Assembly (NCBI GenBank): GCA_045837725.1
Contig: JBEWZL010000145.1
Span: 186,001 to 250,000 of the forward strand
Direction of reading: 5' to 3'
Length of the DNA: 64,000 nucleotides
DNA from: Vermamoeba vermiformis
Taxonomy: Eukaryota; Tubulinea; Echinamoebida
Under the pieces are notes generated by a model. It saw only the letters and a program-made list of their open reading frames with translations. It did not search any database and had not been told where the DNA came from. The translations under genes and the position numbers were made by a program. Below are positions 57,459 to 64,000 of the stretch, in pieces; position 1 is the stretch's first letter; each line of letters opens with the position of its first letter.

Positions 57459-58916
57459 TTATTTCTTGGGGTTGTAGCTGTTGGCGAGTTCAGTGCCGCG
57501 AATGAATGTGGGCTCGACATACACATCGTGGTACAATTCTTCAGGCGCGGGTTCAGGGCTTTCACGCGCGAATTTGACGGCCTCATCGACCTCAGCCTTG
57601 AGCTCGTCGCTGATCTTCTTCAACTCCTCGTCGGTGGCGAGCTTGTTGTCCAACAAGTACTGTTGCACCTTCAAGATTGGATCGTGCATGTCGCGCATCT
57701 GTTGCACTTCTTCGCGCGTGCGGTAAGTGGTGCCCGGATCGGACATGGAGTGGCCTTGGAAGCGATAGGTCTTGGCCTCCAAGAAGATCGGGCCCTTGGT
57801 CAGCGCGTGTTCCTTGGCGTACTTGCCGACCTCGCGCGAGACGAGCACGTCCATGCCATCGAACTGCAGGCCTGGCAAGTAGTCACCGCGCGTGTAGAAC
57901 TCTTTGGTGGCACTGGCACGCTCAATGCTGCAAGGGGTGTGAGTATGGACTGTACAGCGCGGCCACATCCGTTACCTGGTACCCATGGCGTAGAGGTTGT
58001 TCTCGACCACGTAGATGACAGGCAGCTTCCAGAGCTGTGCCATGTTGAAGGACTCGTAGACCTGGCCCTGATTGGCGGCACCATCGCCAAAATAGGCAAC
58101 TGTCACTGTGCCAGTCTTGTTGTACTTCTGCGCGAAGGCAATGCCCGTGCCGAGCGGTACTTGTGCGCCGACAATGCCGTTGCCGCCGTAGAAGTTAGTA
58201 GCGCGCTTGTACATGTGCATCGAGCCACCCTTGCCCTTGCTGCAGCCAGTGGATCTGCCCGCGAGTTCAGCGAGCACTTCTTTGGCTGTACCACCGCAGC
58301 GACGCGTGACTAAGAAGCCGTGATCACGATAGGCAGTGATGACGTGATCTTGCGGGGTGAGCGCTGATTCGAGACCACTCGCGACTGCTTCCTAGGAGCA
58401 CATTCAGAACACGAGTTAGCAAATCTGCGAGGAGTGCACTGTGCGAGTGCTGCACATCACCTACCTGACCGTTGTACAAGTGCAAGAAGCCACGAATCAA
58501 TCGGTCCTTGCCAGTGTACAGTGTGTTCGCTGCAACTTCCATTTTGCGGATTAAACTCATCTCGCGATAGTAACCCAAGAGCTCTTCACGCGTGGTGTAA
58601 GTGAACATGGGGGGTGCATCGACGTTGTGTGTTTTATATTGTGACTACACGCAGCATTAGCTCCTTGTTTGTTGGCCATAGAAAATATTTTCACTATTAT
58701 TTGATAATATTGTCAATTATTATTATATTAATTACCTTGAATTCAATCTTCACTGAACCTGCAGGCTGATCAGTCTTCTTAGCTGCATAGCTACGAGTGA
58801 ATATTTGGACCTGCTAATAATAGAGTCAACAAAAGGCTTTGGATCAGCTGCTCCATCTGACTCACGTCCTTGCGCGCAAGTTTCTTGAAAGTCTGCTTGA
58901 CAACTGCCCCCAACAT
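57459..58916 (-). CDS. PDHA1: Pyruvate dehydrogenase E1 alpha subunit
   Basis: This is the thiamine-diphosphate-binding chain of the mitochondrial PDH complex. The first exon encodes [18 protein letters not shown], a basic presequence. Conserved segments are [48 protein letters not shown], the TPP motif [19 protein letters not shown] with [10 protein letters not shown], and the phosphorylation loop [20 protein letters not shown], whose serine (GHSMSDP) is the main PDH-kinase site in animals. The codon after Pro-Gly, Ser in mammals, is Thr here. Five or so short introns interrupt it. The 3' end abuts the anomalous island. Confidence 0.95.
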
Positions 58917-59076
58917 GGTGTATGAACTGAGACTAGAGCTAGCACTACTGCTTCAAATGTCTCCAAGGCATTTTCTGACCGTTGAAGTGAGATCTCAAAG
59001 CACGTGGTGCAGATCTGGCTTGAATCACCGTGTTGTCTGCTAGTAGAGCAACCACAGCACTACAGTACCACACGCC

Positions 59077-59715
59077 ATGGAGAACATTAATTGGCACTTA
59101 TTGCCAGCAGAAGAGCTCGACAAGAAGGTGGATGAGTACCTCGCCGGCACTGGCGACATTAGCGATGAAGTGGCGCAGCAGATCTTGCTCCGTCACGCAG
59201 AACTCGTCAAGCGCGGTGCTATTAGTCCTACTGAGGGGTATCTGGCCAGGTACGCAGATCGACAATTGAATGATAATTATTATTATTTTAATTGCCTAAT
59301 AATAAATTGCAGAAAAAAAGCAGCGCAGCGCGTGATGGTGCCCAACACCAACTTCTTGAAGCAGGTCTTGAAGCAGACAGTCGGCACTGCGGCCAGTGAG
59401 CGCAGATCGGACAAGAAACGTGCGCGCAGTGACAGCGAGAGCGACGAAGAGCGCGCAGTCAAGCGAGCGAGGCACGAGACTAGGACTGAGGACCATAAGG
59501 ACGATGCGCAGCGCATTGGTCCGCAACCAGTACGTGTGATGCGTGGTCGTGGCAGCAGCGGCGCGAGTGTGTTGGATGCGGTGTTTGGCAGCGAGGAGCG
59601 CCACACGACTGACCAGCCTAAGGACAAGAAACACAAGCATAAGAAACATAAAGACAAGAAGCACAAGGACAAGAAGCAAAAGAAGCACAAAAAAGACAAG
59701 CGCAAAGACAAGTAG
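59077..59715 (+). CDS. Lysine-rich nuclear protein of unknown function
   Basis: I do not recognise the family. The N-terminus MENINWHLLPAEELDKKVDE followed by EVAQQILLRHAELVKRGAIS is predicted helical and looks ordered. The rest is low-complexity: bipartite basic signals (RRSDKKRARS, RAVKRARHE), a Gly/Arg/Ser patch (VMRGRGSSGASVLDAVFGS) and a C-terminal tail that is almost only Lys, His and Asp. A nuclear or nucleolar site is likely. A probable 63-nt intron at 59250-59312 is in phase and stop-free, so its retention would add 21 residues. It diverges from PDHA1 and converges on the dynamin-like gene (62 bp). Confidence 0.7.
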   Translation: MENINWHLLPAEELDKKVDEYLAGTGDISDEVAQQILLRHAELVKRGAISPTEGYLARYADRQLNDNYYYFNCLIINCRKKAAQRVMVPNTNFLKQVLKQTVGTAASERRSDKKRARSDSESDEERAVKRARHETRTEDHKDDAQRIGPQPVRVMRGRGSSGASVLDAVFGSEERHTTDQPKDKKHKHKKHKDKKHKDKKQKKHKKDKRKDK

Positions 59716-59777
59716 TGCTATTTATAGACCAGCGATTGCCATATATGTACATTGCGTGCCACTCACTGTCACGTGCC

Positions 59778-61520
59778 TCAATCGTCATCGTCGTGCGTGA
59801 TCTGTTTGAAGAACTGCGTGTAGAGCTCTGAATGACAGGTGTCAACCGGCGATCACCACGAATATTGATGCTTACCTTTTTTGGCAATCAACACTTCAGC
59901 AATGCGTGTTTGCATGTCTTTCAACTGCGAAATTTCAGCTTTAGAGCGCGTGACTTGTCTGCCGCGCCAGCTCAACTTGGCCACAGCCACCGCGAGCAGT
60001 GTCAGCACCAGCGCTGCGAGGGCGAGGTAGAAGCGCGTCGATCGATCTGTCACGTGTCAGTGCTCAGCCGTTCACTGAATCGCGACACTTACCGAGCTGC
60101 ATGAAGAAGGCGGAGATGTGAAGCGGATCATCCACCAGGGCTCGATTGACCAGGGCGTGCACGAATGCGAGGCCCGCGAGGAGTGGAAAGAGCGCGAATC
60201 CGAGCACGGAGCACAGCACCGCTCTGTTGCGTCGTGTGGCATTGTGCCGCTGCTTGGTCTCTTCCTCGCGCAGCACGTGACTGACGCGCGTGGTGATGGC
60301 CGCGCAGTCCTGTTCGAGCACGGTGAGCGCGCGCTGCACGTTCTGATTGATCGTCTTCTCTAGCTCACTGCACAGCTCACCGATTGCATTGGGCACTTTG
60401 CTGTGCTCGCGACCTGGGCACGTGGGGGGGTCAGTCACGTGATTGACAGGTGTCACGTACCTTCGACGGGCAGATAGATGGTGGGCAGATCAAAGTTGAC
60501 ATTGCGCAGCGTGGAGGTGAGATTCTGCGTGATTTGAATGATCACTTTCTGACGGTCGTGCGGATTGCTCAGCTGTCAACAGGCGCGTGTTAAATACTAA
60601 TAATCATCATGTTATGAATAGGGGATGCACCGCACCTCATCGGCCTTGGAGAGATAGAACTTGATCTTGTCCGCGCACTGCTTGTTCAAGTTCTCGACGC
60701 AGTTCATGGTGCGCTTGCAGAGAGCTTGGCCCATGGGATCGAAGAAGACGAGCACCAGATCCGCTTGTGCCGCCAAGAAGTAGATCATCTAGCACGCCGT
60801 CAGTGAGGACTCGAGTACAGTCGCGCAACTACCAGACCTCTTCCACGGGGTAGGGATAGGACAGATTGCCATCGACGAGGCCCGGTGTGTCAATGAGCAC
60901 GATCTGTCGCAAGTGGTGCTCGGTGCTCGTGCTTATCTCCGTGCTCAAATAGTCCACGCACGGCTGCAGATCTGCGCGCGACTGCAACTCACTCAGCAGC
61001 GGCCAGTAGTACAGCGAGGCTGCTCCTTTGAGGGTCTCGCGCTTCTTGCCGCTGCTGATGAGTGTGAAGCCAGTAGTCTCCATCGCAACACTCGTCTTTC
61101 TGCGCGGCGTGAGGACTGGATGTGCTGCACACATGCTACGACTACTTACTGAATGGTCTCGCCCACGTACCAGTTAATAAAGCTGCTTTTTCCAGAGCTG
61201 TGATTGCCTATTCGCACGTATTAATACGAGTCCTATCGCACAGCTTGCCACTTGCCCATGATCAGCACGGTGATCTTTTTCCGAGGAGCGATAACTTCTT
61301 TCAATGAGAGCACCTTAGCCATCTCCTCCAAGCCTAATAGTGCTTAGAATAATATTCGGCGCTAATATTTTGTACCATGCTCCTTGTTAGTGTACAACTC
61401 GTGTACAGATTTCAAAATCCGTTCGTTCACGGACAAGGTGCTAGTCTCCAAGGAGTTAGCAGTGTCTCGCTTGAGATTGGAGTCGCTAGTAGAATTGCCG
61501 ACTTGTTTTCTCTTGGGCAT
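59778..61520 (-). CDS. Membrane-anchored dynamin-superfamily GTPase (EHD/sarcalumenin-like)
   Basis: The reconstructed N-terminus (start 61520) has a helix NERILKSVHELYTNKEHG joined to LEEMAKVLSLKEVIAPRKK, then the G1 loop ITVLIMGGNHSSGKSSFINW, G2-like SVAMETTGF, G3 IVLIDTPGLVDG and G4-like FYLSKADE. The order is that of EHD/sarcalumenin-type dynamin relatives, which bind and bend membranes. After a helical region (ELEKTINQNVQRALTVLEQD) there are two hydrophobic segments (AVLCSVLGFALFPLLAGLAF, YLALAALVLTLLAVAVAKL) and a short coiled coil, ending QITHDDDD. The G1 loop is completed by a GC-AG intron (61208-61255). An extra exon upstream of Met 61322 is in frame and extends the N-terminus. The exact cellular role is unknown. 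Confidence 0.78.
61208..61255 (-). other. GC-AG intron inside the GTPase P-loop
   Basis: The donor ATGG|GCAAGT has the best GC-donor consensus and the acceptor is GCGAATAG|GCAATCAC. Splicing makes IMG-GNHSSGKSS, the complete P-loop; no GT donor gives that frame. Length is 48 nt. Confidence 0.8.
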
Positions 61521-61681
61521 TGTGGTTGTGTACTGCCTGGCCTGCAATTAATTGGCCTGGATGGACTGTTTTGCCAATCACTCCATTCGAACACCACTGC
61601 TTCGAGTTTGTATATTAATATCACATATGTCGTGGCGTGCACGTATATCCACCAATTTGAAAGAGCTTGTTATTACTCACA

Positions 61682-62246
61682 ATGCCAAGGCTGAATCCGC
61701 GGGAGTCAGGCACGACTAATTTGATTTAATAACAAAAATAATAATAACACGAGAAATATTACTCATGCGATAAGAAAGCAATAATCACTATTTATTGCTG
61801 CGAGTAAATATTTGATATTCATTTTTTTGCGCAATTCAAGCCAAAGCCATTCAGTTGAAGACGAAACAATAGCTAATAATAATTATTATTCTAGGAATTA
61901 TTTCCAGAAGAATTACGGCAATTTGAAGCATTTGAACCCTGGCTTCCCTTTCTTGGTTCGAACTGGCGAGGCACATCCAGCCAAATTTGTCGCTACTTAT
62001 GGTAATTGGAATTGAATGCAGGATATTAGGAGTGCATATATATTTACGTATGAAATATCTACAGATTTTGGCGGTACTACAGAACGAGATCTGACAAATT
62101 TGAGCGAGAAGGACGTGGAACAGACACTGAAAGAGCTGGTACAAATAGGACAAGTAGCACTCAAAGCAGACATGTATCACTTCCAAGAATCAGCTCCTTC
62201 TGACCTCGACGTGGTTGACTTTGCTGAGATCAAGCGACGTCACTAA
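61682..62246 (+). CDS. NDUFA2: Complex I subunit NDUFA2
   Basis: This is a thioredoxin-fold accessory subunit of mitochondrial complex I (B8). The core exon reads IFIFLRNSSQSHS, then RNYFQKNYGNLKHLNPGFPF and LVRTGEAHPAKFVATY; the last exon reads DFGGTTERDLTNLSEKDVEQ. These match animal NDUFA2 ([39 protein letters not shown]). The C-terminus is about 30 residues longer than in animals. The 5' end is uncertain: I join MPRLNPR (ATG 61682) to the core exon across an intron. A 14-residue stretch after SQSHS may be insertion or an unrecognised intron. It converges on EXOSC5 (99 bp). Confidence 0.75.
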
Positions 62247-62345
62247 ATCTGTCTCTCAGGTGCGCAAAATAAATATTCAAAGCTACCAATGCACGATACA
62301 ATACACCTAGTGCACATACAACCAGTTGAACAAGATCTATTTACA

Positions 62346-63322
62346 TCAGCGAGACTCGTACAGTGTCTTGTCCCGCAGCGTGTTGCGGATAAATTGTTGC
62401 AATTCTTGACCACGTGACACAGCTGCGTGTCGTGCGGCAGTCAACACGTGCTCGGGCAGAGCGAACTGTGTGCCGTGCTCGCTGTCACTGAGCGCACTCC
62501 ACTCAGCCACGACTTGGCCCGCACGATTGAGCACAAAGTGACACTGCGCGTGACAGTGCGCGCTGAATGCCTCGCTGGCACTGGGCTCCACAGTGACGGT
62601 GTAGGCCTGTGTGGCACTGCTGTCGCGCATCACCGCGCAGTGCACGGCAGTGAGAGGTGTCGTCAGCGGTATACCTGCATCGAGCAGCGCGACTGTGGTG
62701 GCATTGATGCACGTCGGCAACAGCTAGCAAGTCAATTAGCCCTGTGTATTTACCGCTGCTGATATATACGTACTGATGCACCACCGTCTTTCAAGATCTG
62801 AATGACAATGTTGATTTGAGTGCGTGGATGGAGGGCCAACAATATTTGACTTTTGAAAGCATTGAGAATGAACTGTTGTAAAAACTGCAAATAAGGACCA
62901 CGATTGCAGTTCGTATTTGTGTAAGTATAGTGTGTATTGTGTGTTGGGGGTAGAATTGTAACTTCTGGATCGCTGCGATCGAGAAATTCACGAAATCTAT
63001 TTGCTGGTTGTCCAGGACCATATACAGCTACCAATACTGAACTTGTGTCGTCATCTTTCTGATCTTCTTCTCCTTCGGGCTTTTTCCTCGAGTCAATCCA
63101 TGCAGATCCGTCTATTAAAAATATTTGAAATATTAAATATGTGCCATAATAATTGCCCTTTTGCTTTTTACGTTCTAAGGTTAATCAAGTAAATTGTAAA
63201 ATAAAAACGAGTATTCTTTTTAACAAAATATTATCAGATCGCATTTTACCTGCTCGGGATAGAACTGAAGCTCGACAACTTAACAGTCGATATCTCTCAA
63301 CAATACGATTATCAAGTTCCAT
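62346..63322 (-). CDS. EXOSC5: Exosome subunit RRP46/EXOSC5
   Basis: This is a catalytically silent RNase PH-like subunit of the exosome core ring. Exon 1 (start 63322) encodes MELDNRIVERYRLLSCRASV and joins DGSAWIDSR. Further exons give SSVLVAVYGPGQPANR, LLALHPRTQINIVIQILKDG and LLPTCINATTVALLDAGIPL, the wording of Rrp46 ([34 protein letters not shown]). The C-terminal helix (LTAARHAAVSRGQELQQFIR) is also typical. The linker YTNTNCNRG near 62910 is unusual and slightly longer than in animals. It follows the coiled-coil gene in tandem with 84 bp between. Confidence 0.85.
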
Positions 63323-63406
63323 TTATGTACGGCTAAATAAACAGCAACAACAAACAAACATAGCTACGGTTGCGAAAATTGTTCGGGCCTGTCGGCACGT
63401 GATAGT

Positions 63407-64000
63407 CTAGCCGTGGAATGCAAACACATCGTCGAACAGATCGAGCGTCTTCTTAGACTTCTTCTTCGTCTTGTTGGTGCGCTGATTGGCTTGTGGCTGT
63501 GCTACATTCTATACAACAATATTGTTAAAAGGCAGATTTCCCAACTTGACTCCGCTCTAGATCCGCCTTTACCTTCTTGTGGCTGGGCTGATTAGGAGTA
63601 AAGCGCTTCACACTCGACTCGCTGAGTTGGGACCTGTTCACCAACTGCGTACGATTAGTTGATGGACGTGCGATGGAAGTGTGCTTACCTTCTTTTGCTT
63701 GTGGTTAGCTGGCGGAGAGACTTTCTTTGATGAGAAAGTTTCGCGTACCATTCGAGATGGTTGAGCGGGCAGTTCCTTGCGTGCCTTATCGTCGCGCGAT
63801 CCAGAGAGCACCTCGTCTGATTCATCTTCGTCCAGCAACTCAAGAGGATTAGCCTCTTTGACTGCAACAGCAGCGTTGTGAGACTCTTTGAGTTGCTCTA
63901 CGGCCCGCGCGCTATCTTGAAGTTGCTCATGGAGTTGATCGATTTGACTCTGATACAACTCTTTTTGCTTTTGAATCTCGTTTGCGAGGGCCACAGAGAA
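63407..64000 (-). CDS. 3' end of a coiled-coil protein gene (partial)
   Basis: The 5' end lies beyond the window. The visible protein starts with a coiled coil (ALANEIQKQKELYQSQIDQL, HEQLQDSARAVEQLKESHNA), then an acidic patch (LELLDEDESDEVLSGSRDD), a basic Ser/Pro region and three 3' exons with repeated NHKQKK and SHKK-type ends, finishing KKKSKKTLDLFDDVFAFHG. The layout recalls the tails of kinesin-like or cytoskeletal linker proteins, but no motor or signature domain is visible, so I assign no function. Confidence 0.6.

Noticed and set aside
59296-59711. Minus-strand frames rich in Leu/Cys/Phe under the Lys-rich protein
   Set aside because: They are the antisense of AAG/AAA-rich codons and have no independent support.
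1-64000. tRNA, rRNA and CRISPR arrays
   Set aside because: I looked for tRNA B-box-like GGTTCGANTCC, rRNA-like blocks and regularly spaced repeats; GTTCGA-type matches fall in coding exons (for example NDUFA2 near 61950) and no array was found.

Overview
This is a compact, intron-rich eukaryotic nuclear segment, probably from a free-living protist. Introns are mostly about 45-150 nt with GT-AG ends, exons are GC-richer than introns and spacers, and spacers are often under 200 bp. The eEF2 N-terminal half ([10 protein letters not shown] around residues 55-64) looks to me most like dictyostelid eEF2, so I favour an amoebozoan. That rests on memory of family sequences, not on a search.

Layout. 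0-10.7 kb: 5' end of a succinyl-CoA ligase beta gene, RMC1, REXO4, a GCP5-like gamma-tubulin complex gene and a RING-H2 ligase. 11-16.9 kb: ARP6, a large gene joining a beta-sandwich domain to four SH3 domains, and CCDC12. 17-24.4 kb: eEF2, DDA1, PCC1, ribosomal protein eS1 (RPS3A) and ETFA. 24.7-36.7 kb: NTMT1, GOSR2/membrin, NOL9, an unusual fimbrin-like actin-binding/helix/C2 protein, RTRAF, IER3IP1/Yos1, RER1, NDUFA6 and a UBAC1-like gene. 36.8-41.1 kb: TIM9, mitochondrial uL22, WDR74/NSA1 and a PrpB-type methylisocitrate lyase. 41.2-49.2 kb: the TOR kinase. 49.4-54.6 kb: a tiny membrane ORF, DPH1, a BUD22-like gene and FARSB. 54.7-57.4 kb: an island of anomalous, CpG-poor, non-genic DNA with GC-rich inverted modules and a minisatellite. 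57.5-64 kb: PDH E1-alpha, a lysine-rich nuclear protein, a membrane-anchored dynamin-like GTPase, NDUFA2, EXOSC5 and the 3' end of a coiled-coil gene.

Genes alternate between divergent pairs (spacers down to 55 bp) and convergent pairs (spacers down to 31 bp), so most promoters must be bidirectional. Functional themes are translation and ribosome production (eEF2 with its diphthamide enzyme DPH1, RPS3A, NOL9, WDR74, REXO4, BUD22-like, FARSB, EXOSC5, PCC1), mitochondrial metabolism (SUCL beta, PDHA1, ETFA, PrpB, NDUFA2, NDUFA6, TIM9, uL22m), early secretory traffic (GOSR2, IER3IP1, RER1) and growth control (TOR).

Coordinates of multi-exon genes run from the chosen start codon to the stop codon and include introns. 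Splice sites were assigned by eye from GT/GC-AG signals, reading-frame continuity and family conservation.
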